A stretch of DNA of 59,489 bases from Nocardioides sp. AX2bis (GCF_902506435.1 NZ_LR733215.1:1397707-1457195), one strand, 5' to 3'. Counted from the stretch's first letter, positions 49,694 through 58,255 are shown. Notes: generated by a model from the letters alone, not told the origin. Program-made: numbers and translations.

Positions 49694-50802
49694 GCGGTCT
49701 CCAGGGGGTCGTCGGCCGGGCAGCGGCCCGACGCGGTGTAGGTGTCGCGGAAGGCGGCGACCAGCGCGACCAGCGCGGGGTCCTCGCCGAGGCGGGTCAG
49801 GGCGGCGAGCGCCGCGTCGAGGCAGGCCACGGCGGCGGCCTGCAGCCCGGGGGCGGCCAGGCCGTCGCGCGCGGCGGCGGTCCAGTCGTCGAGGCCCGCG
49901 CAGGCCTCCTCGGCGGCGGCCGAGGCGACCGGGTCGTCGAGCAGGGCGGCCAGCACCGCGGTCGGGACCACCCACCAGCGGTACGGCTGGGTGTCGAGGT
50001 AGCGCACCTCGTACCAGCCCCGGGGCCGTACGGGCGGGAAGAGCGTGGTCAGGTGCAGCGCCAGGTCGGTCTCGGCGAGCGGGTCGTCGGCGAGCAGCCA
50101 GTCGCGCAGCGTCCAGCCGGCGGGCCCGGCCCAGTCGTCGTCCTTCCCCCGACGCAGCATCACCGAGGCGTCGAGCGCGTAGTCGGTCCAGGCGGCCACC
50201 GGGTCGCCGTCCTGGGGCGCGGACGTACGGCCACGCTCCAGGCCCTGCCAGACCCGCTGCCGACCCGAGCGCCACCCGGTGTCGCCGTCCGCGTCGACCG
50301 GTGAGTTGGCGAAGGCCGCCACCATCACCGGGCCGACGGCGTGCAGCAGCGCCCACCGCCGGTGGGCGTCGGCGCGGTCGCGCCCGACGTCGAGGTTGAC
50401 CTGGCAGGCCGCGGTGGTGGTCATCATGGCCGGGCCCATCGAGGCCGAGGCGCCGCCGGCGCGGACGAAGTGCTGCTCCATCGCGTCGTAGCGGGGGTGC
50501 TGCAGCTGGCGACGGGGGACGCGGTACGGGTCCAGGGCGGTGTCGAGGAGCCGGAGCCGGGCCGCCTCGAGCGCGGTCCGGACGTGCCGTGCGTCCTCCT
50601 CCAGCGCCGACCAGCAGGCGCTGGCGCCCTGGTGGGGCAGGGAGCTGAGCTCGACCTGCCCGCCGGGTTCGAAGGTGAGGCGGCTTCCCCGTGGTGGGGG
50701 CCCCGCCGCGGCGAGGACCTCCCGGAGGTGGGGGAGCGGGACCGGGGCCGGCGTGGCGCCGCGCGCGACGCTCGGGCTCGACGGCGACGAGGTGGCCGAC
50801 AC
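49690..50802 (-). CDS. egtA: glutamate-cysteine ligase EgtA, apparently 5'-truncated
   Basis: Makes gamma-glutamylcysteine for ergothioneine. The frame is 370 aa against about 430 in mycobacteria. From PLPHLREVLAAAG and GSRLTFEPGGQVELSSLP onward it matches EgtA well (MGPAMMTTTAACQVNLDVG, VMVAAFANSP, HLTTLFPPVRPRGWYEVRYLD). The N-terminal block holding the conserved GLExE-type metal/ATP-binding glutamates is absent. The only in-frame start is a GTG at 50802 that lies inside the divergent MOSC gene and adds unrelated Ser/Pro residues. The MOSC gene is truncated at the same point. Either a genomic deletion or an assembly error; activity is doubtful as it stands. Confidence 0.8.
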   Translation of the reverse strand: MSATSSPSSPSVARGATPAPVPLPHLREVLAAAGPPPRGSRLTFEPGGQVELSSLPHQGASACWSALEEDARHVRTALEAARLRLLDTALDPYRVPRRQLQHPRYDAMEQHFVRAGGASASMGPAMMTTTAACQVNLDVGRDRADAHRRWALLHAVGPVMVAAFANSPVDADGDTGWRSGRQRVWQGLERGRTSAPQDGDPVAAWTDYALDASVMLRRGKDDDWAGPAGWTLRDWLLADDPLAETDLALHLTTLFPPVRPRGWYEVRYLDTQPYRWWVVPTAVLAALLDDPVASAAAEEACAGLDDWTAAARDGLAAPGLQAAAVACLDAALAALTRLGEDPALVALVAAFRDTYTASGRCPADDPLETA

Positions 50803-51331
50803 CCGTCACCACGGCGGGCCGGACAAGGCGGTCTACGCCTTCGCCCGCGAGGACCTCGACCGCTGGGCCGGGGTGCTGGGCACCGAGCTGCCCGACGGCC
50901 ACTTCGGGGAGAACCTGACCACCACCGGGATCGACGTCAACGAGGCCGAGATGGGGGAGCGCTGGCGGGTCGGCGGCCCGGACGGCACGGTGCTGGAGGT
51001 CGCCTCGGTCCGGACGCCCTGCAACGACTTCAAGACCTGGATGGGCCGGACGGGACACGACAGCCGGGCCTGGGTCCGTCGCTTCGCCGAGGAGGGGCGC
51101 CCCGGGCCGTACCTGCGGGTGCTCGTGCCGGGCACGGTGGCCGCCGGGGACCCGCTCGAGGTGGTGCACCGCCCCGGCCACGGGGTCACCGTGACCACCT
51201 TCTTCCGTGCGCTGCACGGCCACCCGGACCTGCTGCCCGAGCTGCTGCGCGTCGAGGGCCTTCCGGTGCAGGCGAGGGAACGGGTGGCGGCCTATCTGGG
51301 CGGCCCGGCGGGTATGCCTACCGACGCGTAA
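50753..51331 (+). CDS. MOSC-domain protein (YiiM-like), apparently 5'-truncated
   Basis: MOSC proteins bind molybdenum cofactor sulfur and some act on N-hydroxylated bases. Seen from GTG 50753: LGLDGDEVADTRHHGGPDKAVYAFAREDL, HFGENLTTTGID, GERWRVGG, the conserved Cys in VRTPCNDFKTWMG and YLRVLVPGTVAAGDPLEVV. The family normally has 35-50 residues before the GLxGD motif; here only about 8 precede it. The start region overlaps egtA by 50 nt head to head. The stop TAA lies inside an inverted repeat ahead of fadD. Confidence 0.75.
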   Translation: MAPRATLGLDGDEVADTRHHGGPDKAVYAFAREDLDRWAGVLGTELPDGHFGENLTTTGIDVNEAEMGERWRVGGPDGTVLEVASVRTPCNDFKTWMGRTGHDSRAWVRRFAEEGRPGPYLRVLVPGTVAAGDPLEVVHRPGHGVTVTTFFRALHGHPDLLPELLRVEGLPVQARERVAAYLGGPAGMPTDA

Positions 51332-51351
51332 CCATGTGAACTAGGTTACGC
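51326..51351. promoter_or_regulatory. inverted repeat / candidate operator upstream of fadD
   Basis: GCGTAACC-N10-GGTTACGC, perfect 8-bp arms. The right arm overlaps a -10-like TAGGTT, so a TetR-type regulator bound here could repress the acyl-CoA synthetase. It also covers the MOSC stop codon and could act as a weak terminator. Confidence 0.5.
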
Positions 51352-51410
51352 ACCAGTCCCGCCGGCACCACCAGTCCCGCCCACCCGTCTCGGCCGTCGC
51401 CAGGAGAGTC

Positions 51411-53258
51411 ATGCCCGTCCCGATCGACACCAGCTTCCTCGACCACCTCCCCCAGAACGTGGCCGTCCAGTTCCTCGACCGCGTGAAGGCCTCCGGGTCC
51501 GCCGAGGCCTTCCGCTTCCCCCGCGGCGAGTCCTGGCAGTCGGTGACCTGGGACGAGGCGGGCAAGCGCGTACGTCGCCTCGCCGCCGGCCTGGTCGCCC
51601 TCGGGGTGACCCCGGAGCAGCGCGTCGGCATCGCCTCCAACACCCGCTACGAGTGGGTGCTGGCCGACCTGGCCGTGATGTGCGCCGGCGGCGCGACCAC
51701 GACGGTCTACCCCAGCACCAACGCCGAGGACACCGCCTACATCCTCAGCGACTCCGACTCCCACGTCGTCTTCGCCGAGGACGCCGAGCAGCTGGCCAAG
51801 CTGCGCGGGCGCCGCGCGGAGCTGCCGGCGCTGACCAAGGTGATCGCGTTCAGCGACCACGACGGCGGTCCGACCGGCGACGACGACGCCGACGACTGGG
51901 TGATCAGCATGGACACCCTCGCCGCGCTCGGCGACGAGCGCCTGGCGGCCGAGCCGGGCCTGATCGACGACATCGCCGCCTCCATCCAGCCCGACCAGCT
52001 GGCCACCCTGATCTACACCTCCGGGACCACCGGCAAGCCCAAGGGCGTGCGCCTCAAGCACCGGTCCTGGGTCTACGAGGGCGAGGCGATCAAGGCCCAG
52101 GGCATCCTCGACGAGACCGACCTGCAGTTCCTGTGGCTGCCGATGGCGCACTCCTTCGGCAAGGTGCTGCTGTCCACCCAGATGGCCTGTGGCTTCGCCA
52201 CCGCCATCGACGGCCGGGTCGACCGGATCGTGGACAACCTCGGCGTCGTCAAGCCGACCTTCATGGGCGCCGCCCCCCGCATCTTCGAGAAGGCCCACGG
52301 CCGGATCGTGACGATGACGGCCTCCGAGGGCGGGGCGAAGAAGAAGATCTTCGACCAGGCCTTCAAGGTCGGCCTGGAGGTCGACCGACGCAAGCGCGAG
52401 GGCCAGAGCATCCCGCTGCCGCTCAAGGCGCAGCACGCCGTCTTCGACAAGCTGGTCTTCAGCAAGGTCCGCGAGCGCTTCGGTGGCCGGGTCCGGTTCT
52501 TCATCTCCGGCTCGGCGGCGCTGAACGGCGAGATCGCCGGCTGGTTCCACGCCGCCGGGATCCTGATCCTCGAGGGCTACGGGCTGACCGAGAACGCGGC
52601 CGGCGCAGCCGTCGGGCACCCCTCGGACTACAAGATCGGCACCGTGGGCCACGCGATGCCGGGCAGCGAGATCCGGATCGGCGAGGGCGACGAGGTCCAG
52701 GTCCGGGGCCCCCACGTGATGGACGGCTACCACAACCTGCCCGAGGAGACCGCGGCCACGCTGACCAAGGACGGGTGGCTGCGCACCGGCGACAAGGGCA
52801 GCCTCGACGCGGACGGCTTCCTGACCATCACCGGCCGGATCAAGGACCTCTTCAAGACCTCCGGCGGCAAGTACATCGCCCCCTCGGCCATCGAGTCGAA
52901 GTTCAAGGCGCTGTGCCCCTACACCAGCCAGTTCGTGGTGTTCGGCAACGAGCGGAACTTCGTGGTCGCGCTGATCACCCTGGACCCGGACGCCATGGCG
53001 ACCTGGGCCGAGGAGAACGGCATGAGCGGCAGCTCCTACACCGAGATCGTCTCCTCGGAGAAGGTGCACGCGATGGTCGGCGACTACGTCGAGCAGCTCA
53101 ACGAGCGGCTCAACCGCTGGGAGACCATCAAGAAGTGGGAGATCCTCGACCACGACCTGTCCATCGAGTCCGGCGAGCTGACGCCCTCGATGAAGGTCAA
53201 GCGCAACGTCGTGGAGGACAACCACCAGCAGCTGATCTCCTCCTTCTACACCGCTTGA
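51411..53258 (+). CDS. long-chain fatty-acid-CoA ligase
   Basis: 615-aa ANL enzyme of the FadD15/ACSL type. It has TLIYTSGTTGKPKGV (about 201), FLWLPMAHSFGKVL, FISGSAALNGEIAGWF, ILEGYGLTENAAGAAV, GWLRTGDKGSLDADGFL, the ITGRIKDLFKTSGGKYIAPS hinge and catalytic Lys SGELTPSMKVKRNVV. It adds CoA to long-chain fatty acids for degradation or lipid synthesis. AGGAGAG directly precedes the ATG. A perfect inverted repeat in the promoter suggests repression. Confidence 0.95.
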   Translation: MPVPIDTSFLDHLPQNVAVQFLDRVKASGSAEAFRFPRGESWQSVTWDEAGKRVRRLAAGLVALGVTPEQRVGIASNTRYEWVLADLAVMCAGGATTTVYPSTNAEDTAYILSDSDSHVVFAEDAEQLAKLRGRRAELPALTKVIAFSDHDGGPTGDDDADDWVISMDTLAALGDERLAAEPGLIDDIAASIQPDQLATLIYTSGTTGKPKGVRLKHRSWVYEGEAIKAQGILDETDLQFLWLPMAHSFGKVLLSTQMACGFATAIDGRVDRIVDNLGVVKPTFMGAAPRIFEKAHGRIVTMTASEGGAKKKIFDQAFKVGLEVDRRKREGQSIPLPLKAQHAVFDKLVFSKVRERFGGRVRFFISGSAALNGEIAGWFHAAGILILEGYGLTENAAGAAVGHPSDYKIGTVGHAMPGSEIRIGEGDEVQVRGPHVMDGYHNLPEETAATLTKDGWLRTGDKGSLDADGFLTITGRIKDLFKTSGGKYIAPSAIESKFKALCPYTSQFVVFGNERNFVVALITLDPDAMATWAEENGMSGSSYTEIVSSEKVHAMVGDYVEQLNERLNRWETIKKWEILDHDLSIESGELTPSMKVKRNVVEDNHQQLISSFYTA

Positions 53259-53270
53259 GACGACGTCAGC

Positions 53271-53366
53271 GGTGGTCGAGGTGGCGCGGCGGGGTCTCGT
53301 GACGCTCGCTGCGCTCGCTCCTCGACCACCGGCGTCGACGCTCGCTGCGCTCGCTCCTCGACCACC
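53271..53366 (-). repeat. third array of the 38-bp repeat
   Basis: A full minus-orientation copy (53293-53330) and a partial copy (53337-53366) are preceded by the forward fragment GGTGGTCGAGG (53271-53281), so this copy can fold into a hairpin. Same sequence as the arrays around the HNH gene at 13-15 kb. Confidence 0.85.
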
Positions 53367-53492
53367 GGGTCGACGCCCACCGGCGTCGACGCTCCCCGTC
53401 CTCGTCGGCGGCTCACACGGCACGCACAGGTGACCCACAGGGTCGCCGGGTCTCCTGGGTCCTGACCAGCACCACCGGACCTAGGAGACCTC

Positions 53493-54392
53493 ATGCCGCG
53501 CCCCGCCCGTACCCACCGCACCACCGCCGTCGCGGAGCTCGAGGACCACGACCTCGGCCTGTCGGCCGACCTTCCCCGCCTGGCCGAGCGGAACCTCGGC
53601 CGTCGTGGCCTGCTCGGGCTGCTCGGCGGGGTCGGGCTCGTCGCCGCCGGGTGTGCGACCGACAGCGGGGCGACCACCACGGCCACCGACGACGCGCGGC
53701 CCGCCGGCGGTCCCGGCGGCACGCCCCCGGACGGAGGCGGCGCGGGGAGCGAGGTCCAGGTGGCCGACGGCGAGGTCCCCGAGGAGACCGCGGGCCCGTA
53801 CCCCGGGGACGGGTCCAACGGCGTCAACGTGCTGTCCGAGAGCGGCATCGTCCGCAGCGACCTGACGACCAGCTTCGGCACCGCCTCCGGCGTGGCCGAG
53901 GGCGTCCCGGTGACGGTGCGGCTCACGGTGCTCGACCTCCAGGGCGAGGACGCCTCCCCGCTGGCGGGGGCCGCGCTGTACCTGTGGCACTGCAACCGTG
54001 AGGGCGAGTACTCGATGTACTCCGAGGCGATCGTCGACGAGAACTACCTGCGCGGGGTCCAGGAGACCGACGCCGACGGGCGCGTCGAGTTCACCTCGAT
54101 CTTCCCGGCGGCCTACGACGGCCGCTGGCCGCACATGCACTTCGAGGTCTACGAGTCCCTCGACTCCGCGACGAGCTACACCAGGAAGCTGCGCACCTCG
54201 CAGATCGCGCTGCCCCAGGAGGCGTGCGACGCGGTCTACGCCACCGAGGGCTACGAGGCCAGCGTGGCCAACCTGGCCGCGACCAGCCTGGACTCCGACA
54301 CGGTCTTCTCCGACGGCCACACCCTGCAGATGGCGTCGGTGACCGGGTCGGTCGACGAGGGGTACGTGCTCTCGCTCAACGTCCCCGTCTGA
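53493..54392 (+). CDS. exported intradiol-dioxygenase-like lipoprotein
   Basis: 299-aa protein with a Tat-type lipoprotein signal: NLGRRGLLGLLGGVGLVAAGC, lipobox Cys54, then a Gly/Asp/Pro-rich linker. The C-terminal domain resembles intradiol ring-cleavage dioxygenases: PEETAGPYPGDG, GAALYLWHCNREGEYSMYS (first Tyr ligand) and FTSIFPAAYDGRWPHMHFEVY (Tyr and His ligands). Cytoplasmic catechol dioxygenases lack such a signal; related secreted proteins are common in actinobacteria but their substrates are mostly unknown. AGGAG lies 5-7 nt upstream of the ATG. Confidence 0.87.
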   Translation: MPRPARTHRTTAVAELEDHDLGLSADLPRLAERNLGRRGLLGLLGGVGLVAAGCATDSGATTTATDDARPAGGPGGTPPDGGGAGSEVQVADGEVPEETAGPYPGDGSNGVNVLSESGIVRSDLTTSFGTASGVAEGVPVTVRLTVLDLQGEDASPLAGAALYLWHCNREGEYSMYSEAIVDENYLRGVQETDADGRVEFTSIFPAAYDGRWPHMHFEVYESLDSATSYTRKLRTSQIALPQEACDAVYATEGYEASVANLAATSLDSDTVFSDGHTLQMASVTGSVDEGYVLSLNVPV

Positions 54393-54425
54393 GCGGGGCC
54401 ACGACCGGGGTGGGAGGATCGGGGC

Positions 54426-55661
54426 GTGCCGTCCACGCTGCCCGAGGGCGACCCCGCCCCTCCCGACGGGTCCCTGCCGGCCGAGGCCATGGCCGAGCTG
54501 GGCCGCCGTCCGTTCGGCTTCTACCTGCACGTGCCGTTCTGCACGGTGCGGTGCGGCTACTGCGACTTCAACACCTACACCGCCGACGAGCTGGGTCCCC
54601 AGCAGCACCCGGGGGCGTCCCGGGCGACCTACGCCGAGGCGGCCGTGACCGAGGTCCACCGGGCCCGTGCCGCGCTCGGCGACGTCGACGTCCCGGTCTC
54701 GACGGTCTTCGTCGGTGGGGGGACTCCGACCCTGCTGGAGCCGGCCGACCTCGGCCGGGTCGTCGCCGCGGTCCGGGACTGCTTCGGGCTGGCGCCCGAC
54801 GCCGAGGTGACCACGGAGTCGAACCCCGACAGCGTCACCCCGGAGCGGCTCGTGGCGCTGCGCGAGGCCGGTTTCGACCGGATCTCCTTCGGGATGCAGT
54901 CGTCGGTGCCGCACGTGCTGCGCACCCTGGACCGCACCCACGACCCCGAGCGGGTGCCGCAGGTGGTCGCGTGGGCGCGCGAGGCCGGGATCTCGCAGGT
55001 CAGCCTGGACCTGATCTACGGCACGCCGGGCGAGTCGGCCACCGACTGGGCCACGACCCTGGACGCGGCGCTGACCTGCGAGCCCGACCACGTCTCGGCG
55101 TACTCCCTGATCGTGGAGGACGGCACGGCCCTGGCCCGCCGCGTACGTCGCGGCGAGCTCCCGATGCCCGACGAGGACGACCTCGCCGAGAAGTACGTCG
55201 TGGCCGACGCGCGGCTCCGGGCCGCGGGCCTCGGGTGGTACGAGGTGTCCAACTGGGCCCGTGGCGAGCCCGAGGACCGGACCCGCCGGTGCCGGCACAA
55301 CATGGGCTACTGGACCGGCGGCGACTGGTGGGGCGTCGGCCCCGGCGCGCACTCCCACGTGGGCGGGGTGCGCTGGTGGAACGTCAAGCACCCGGCGGCG
55401 TACGCCGCGCGGCTCGCGGCCGACGCCAGCCCGGCGCAGGCGCGCGAGGTGCTCACGGCGGAGGACCGGCGGGTGGAACGGGTGATGCTGGAGCTGCGGC
55501 TGCGCGACGGCCTGCCCGTCGACGTCCTCGACGCGACGGGCGTCGCGTCGGTGCCGGACCTCGAGTCGCGGGGACTCCTCGTCCGCTCGAGCGACCGCCT
55601 CGTGCTCACCGACGCGGGCCGGCTGCTCGCCGACGGCGTCGTGCGCGACCTGCTGCCCTGA
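54426..55661 (+). CDS. hemW: HemW-type radical SAM protein (coproporphyrinogen III oxidase-like)
   Basis: 411-aa radical SAM protein; HemW inserts or transfers haem rather than oxidising coproporphyrinogen. The 4Fe-4S motif CxxxCxxC is C39/C43/C46 in VPFCTVRCGYCDFNTYTA, preceded by FYLHVP. Further HemW blocks are VFVGGGTPTLL, ESNPDSV, RISFGMQSS, DLIYGTPGES and GVGPGAHSH. GTG start 6 nt after GAGGAT (54414-54419), so possibly leaderless. It belongs to the lepA-hemW-hrcA order, with an 11-kb insertion between lepA and hemW here. Confidence 0.95.
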   Translation: MPSTLPEGDPAPPDGSLPAEAMAELGRRPFGFYLHVPFCTVRCGYCDFNTYTADELGPQQHPGASRATYAEAAVTEVHRARAALGDVDVPVSTVFVGGGTPTLLEPADLGRVVAAVRDCFGLAPDAEVTTESNPDSVTPERLVALREAGFDRISFGMQSSVPHVLRTLDRTHDPERVPQVVAWAREAGISQVSLDLIYGTPGESATDWATTLDAALTCEPDHVSAYSLIVEDGTALARRVRRGELPMPDEDDLAEKYVVADARLRAAGLGWYEVSNWARGEPEDRTRRCRHNMGYWTGGDWWGVGPGAHSHVGGVRWWNVKHPAAYAARLAADASPAQAREVLTAEDRRVERVMLELRLRDGLPVDVLDATGVASVPDLESRGLLVRSSDRLVLTDAGRLLADGVVRDLLP

Positions 55662-55673
55662 GGACCGGGACGG

Positions 55674-56111
55674 TCAGCTGACCATCCGGATCGTCAGCGG
55701 GTAGCGGTAGTCCTCGCCGTTCGAGGCCTTGACGGCGCCGATGATCGTGAACACCAGCCAGAACCCGGCCGCGGCCAGCGCGATCGGGATGACGGCAAGC
55801 ACCCCGATGCCCAGGGTCAGCACGACGACCACGACCGCGAGGATCCCGCCGACGATCCCGTAGATCACCATCGAGAGCTGGAAGTTGAGCGACTCCACCG
55901 CCTGCCGCCGAACCCAGGGGGAGTCGGAGCGGACGAGCAGCACCAGCAGCGGGCCGAGGAAGGCGAGGGCGAGGAACGCCGCCACCAGCGCGCTCCAGTG
56001 CGCGGCGCCGCCCCAGGTGCGGTCCATGGCGCTGAGCTGACCACCCGGCTGCCACCCGGACGGCTGCTGGCCGTAGGGCTGCTGAGGGGGGTACGGGGGC
56101 TGCTGGTCCAT
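55674..56111 (-). CDS. DUF4870-type membrane protein
   Basis: 145-aa protein with a Pro/Gln/Tyr-rich N-terminus (MDQQPPYPPQQPYGQQPSGW). Hydrophobic helices follow: ALVAAFLALAFLGPLLVLLV, then SPWVRRQAVESLNFQ, IVGGILAVVVVVLTLGIGVL and a final segment, as in DUF4870 proteins. ATG 56111 is chosen for AGGAG 6 nt upstream; a GTG 21 nt earlier overlaps the DUF3097 stop (GTGA). Function unknown. Confidence 0.85.
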   Translation of the reverse strand: MDQQPPYPPQQPYGQQPSGWQPGGQLSAMDRTWGGAAHWSALVAAFLALAFLGPLLVLLVRSDSPWVRRQAVESLNFQLSMVIYGIVGGILAVVVVVLTLGIGVLAVIPIALAAAGFWLVFTIIGAVKASNGEDYRYPLTIRMVS

Positions 56112-56128
56112 GAGGGTCTCCTGACGGG

Positions 56129-56980
56129 TCACGCGTCGGGGTCGGTGACGAAGTCGATGAGCTCCTCGACCCTACCGAGCAGGGCCGGCTCGCAGTCGGC
56201 GAAGGTCGAGACGCGGGCGAGGATGCGCTGCCAGGCCCGGGCGATGTCGGCCTGCTCGGCGTGCGGCCAGCCGAGCGCCGCGCAGATGCCGCGCTTCCAC
56301 TCCACCGACCGCGGGATCTCGGGCCACGCCTCGAGCCCGACGCGCTGCGGTTTGACCGCGGCCCACACGTCGACGAACGGGTGCCCGACGACCAGGACGT
56401 GCTCGCCCAGCGGGGACGCGGCGACCTCGGCAGCGACGCGGCTCTCCTTGGAGCCGGGGACGAGGTGGTCGACCAGGACGCCGACCCGACGACCGGGTCC
56501 GGGGCCGAACTCGCGCAGCTGGGCGGGCAGGTCGTCGACGCCGTGCAGCATCTCGACCACCACGCCCTCCAGGCGCAGGTCCTCGCCCCAGACCTTTTCG
56601 ACCAGCTCGGCGTCGTGCTTGCCCTCGACGAAGATCCGGCTGGGGAGGGCGACCCGGGCCCGGGCGCCGGCGACGGCGACCGACCCGGAGGCCGTCCGCG
56701 TGGGGGCGGCCGGGGCGCGGACGTGCACCGGTGCGGACAGCACGACCGGCCGTCCCTCGAGCAGGAACCCGGCGCCGAGCGGGAAGGTGCGGCGCTTGCC
56801 GTGCCGGTCCTCGAGGGTGAGGACGTGCAGGTCCCGGTCGACCGAGACGACCTCGCCGCAGAAATCGGTGGTGACCTCCTCGACGACGGTGCCGAGGTCG
56901 GCAGTGGCGGGCTGGGCCCGCCCGCGCCGGGGCGCGCGCCAGTCGCCGGAGAGGACGTCGGAGCCGTAGCGATCACTCAC
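56129..56980 (-). CDS. DUF3097 protein with Toprim-like motif
   Basis: 283-aa actinobacterial conserved protein. The N-terminal half is a small beta domain (VVEEVTTDFCGEVVSVDRDLHVLTLEDRHG). The second half has RIFVEGKHDAELVEKVWG and RVGVLVDHLVPGSKESRVA, resembling the Glu and Asp motifs of Toprim nucleotidyl-phosphodiester domains (inference). GTG 56980 lies 7 nt after TAGCGT, so leaderless. Linked to the downstream DUF4870 gene by a possible GTGA overlap. Confidence 0.85.
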   Translation of the reverse strand: MSDRYGSDVLSGDWRAPRRGRAQPATADLGTVVEEVTTDFCGEVVSVDRDLHVLTLEDRHGKRRTFPLGAGFLLEGRPVVLSAPVHVRAPAAPTRTASGSVAVAGARARVALPSRIFVEGKHDAELVEKVWGEDLRLEGVVVEMLHGVDDLPAQLREFGPGPGRRVGVLVDHLVPGSKESRVAAEVAASPLGEHVLVVGHPFVDVWAAVKPQRVGLEAWPEIPRSVEWKRGICAALGWPHAEQADIARAWQRILARVSTFADCEPALLGRVEELIDFVTDPDA

Positions 56981-57014
56981 GCCGGACACGCTAGGCGGCG
57001 GTGCCGACACCTCC

Positions 57015-57066
57015 GGGGACGCGCGCCGGGGGACGCGCCGGGGTACGCGCCGGGGTACGCGCCGGG
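57015..57066. repeat. 12-bp tandem repeat GGTACGCGCCGG
   Basis: Three near-identical 12-bp units (57031-57066) and a degenerate upstream copy, ending 1 nt before the stop codon of the minus-strand acidic protein. Confidence 0.7.
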
Positions 57067-57067
57067 G

Positions 57068-57310
57068 TCAGGACCCGGTGCTGTCGTCCTCGTCCTGGTC
57101 GTGGGAGGTGTCGTTCTCGCCGAACGGGCCGTCGGGCTCCGTGCGCTCCACCGGCTTGCCGCTCGTCATCAGGTCGTCGACCTGCTCGCCGTCGGTGAGG
57201 CCCTCGGCCAGCGGGTTGTCCTCGGAGGGCACGAGGTCCTCGGGCAGCTGGTCGTCCGAGATCCCGATGTCGGGCCCGGAGGTGTCCTGGTCGTCGGAGG
57301 CGTCGCTCAT
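57068..57310 (-). CDS. 80-aa acidic, probably disordered protein
   Basis: No family recognised. Starts MSDASDDQDTSGPDIGISDD; rich in Asp, Glu, Ser and Gly and lacking hydrophobic blocks, so likely disordered. ATG lies 7 nt after TACCGT (minus strand 57323-57318), so leaderless. The longer frame upstream is rejected. It ends beside a 12-bp tandem repeat and precedes DUF3097 on the same strand. Confidence 0.7.
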   Translation of the reverse strand: MSDASDDQDTSGPDIGISDDQLPEDLVPSEDNPLAEGLTDGEQVDDLMTSGKPVERTEPDGPFGENDTSHDQDEDDSTGS

Positions 57311-57376
57311 GGCCGTGACGGTAGTGGGTCGGGTGGGGACGTCAACCACCCCGGGGACGGGCGTCGCGACGGTCGG

Positions 57377-58255
57377 TCAGGCGAGCGGGAGCCGGCGGCC
57401 GCCGCGGGGGAGCGCGTCGTACGCCCGCCGCACCGCGTCGGCGAGCAGGTGCCGGGGGAAGGGCCACTCCCCGCGCTCCAGCGCCTCGTCCGGCCCGACG
57501 CCGGCGGCGGCGAGGTCGCGCACCTGCTGGGCGAGCAGGCCGAGCTCGTTGCGCTGCTGCTCGACGTGGTCGCGGTCGACGGGCCGGCCGTGGCCGGGGA
57601 CGACCAGGGTGGCCGGGGTGAGCAGGTCGAGGACGACGTCGAGGGTCGACGGCCAGGCCAGCGGGTGGCAGTCCGCACCGAGCCCGGGCACGGCGAGCCC
57701 GCCCACCGAACGGTCGCCCGACAGCTCGGACTGCTCGACCAGGTCGCCGGCCAGGACGAGGTCGACGTCCCCCACGCGGACGACGAGGTCGCCCGCGGTG
57801 TGCCCGGCGCCGGGGTGGACCAGCTCCACCACGCGGTCGCCGAGGTCGAGCACGCTGACGGCGGAGAACAGGTGGTCGGGCGCGACCAGGGTGGTCGCGG
57901 CCAGCTCGGCGGCGTGCGCCTCGGTGGGGTCGGCGGCCATCCGCAGCCGGGTCTCCTCGCCCCAGCGGGCCAGCTCGTCGGCGGCGGCCTCCTGCGCGTG
58001 CACCGGCACCGCCGGCCACCGGTCGCGGAAGGCGGCGACGCCGAAGGCGTGGTCGTAGTGCCAGTGGGTCGTGACCACCGCCACCACCTCGCCGGGCAGC
58101 CCGGCGACCGCGTCGGCCACCGGCGCGGCCGCGGCGGTCGAGCCGGAGGTGTCGACCACGACCAGGCCGGCGGCACCGCCGACGACGGAGACGTTGACGT
58201 CGCACCACGGCTGCGGGGCGACCCAGACACGGTCGGCGACCTCGGTGAACGGCAC
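57377..58255 (-). CDS. metallo-beta-lactamase-fold hydrolase
   Basis: 292-aa MBL-superfamily protein: zinc motif HWHYDH (His64, His66, Asp68, His69), VELVHPGAGHTAGDLVV, LVLAGDLVEQS and PGHGRPVDRDHV. The C-terminus is an extra helical segment. GTG start 6 nt after TAGGGT (minus strand 58267-58262), so leaderless. Divergent from hrcA. The superfamily is broad, so the substrate is open; no sign it is an antibiotic-hydrolysing enzyme. Confidence 0.88.
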   Translation of the reverse strand: MPFTEVADRVWVAPQPWCDVNVSVVGGAAGLVVVDTSGSTAAAAPVADAVAGLPGEVVAVVTTHWHYDHAFGVAAFRDRWPAVPVHAQEAAADELARWGEETRLRMAADPTEAHAAELAATTLVAPDHLFSAVSVLDLGDRVVELVHPGAGHTAGDLVVRVGDVDLVLAGDLVEQSELSGDRSVGGLAVPGLGADCHPLAWPSTLDVVLDLLTPATLVVPGHGRPVDRDHVEQQRNELGLLAQQVRDLAAAGVGPDEALERGEWPFPRHLLADAVRRAYDALPRGGRRLPLA

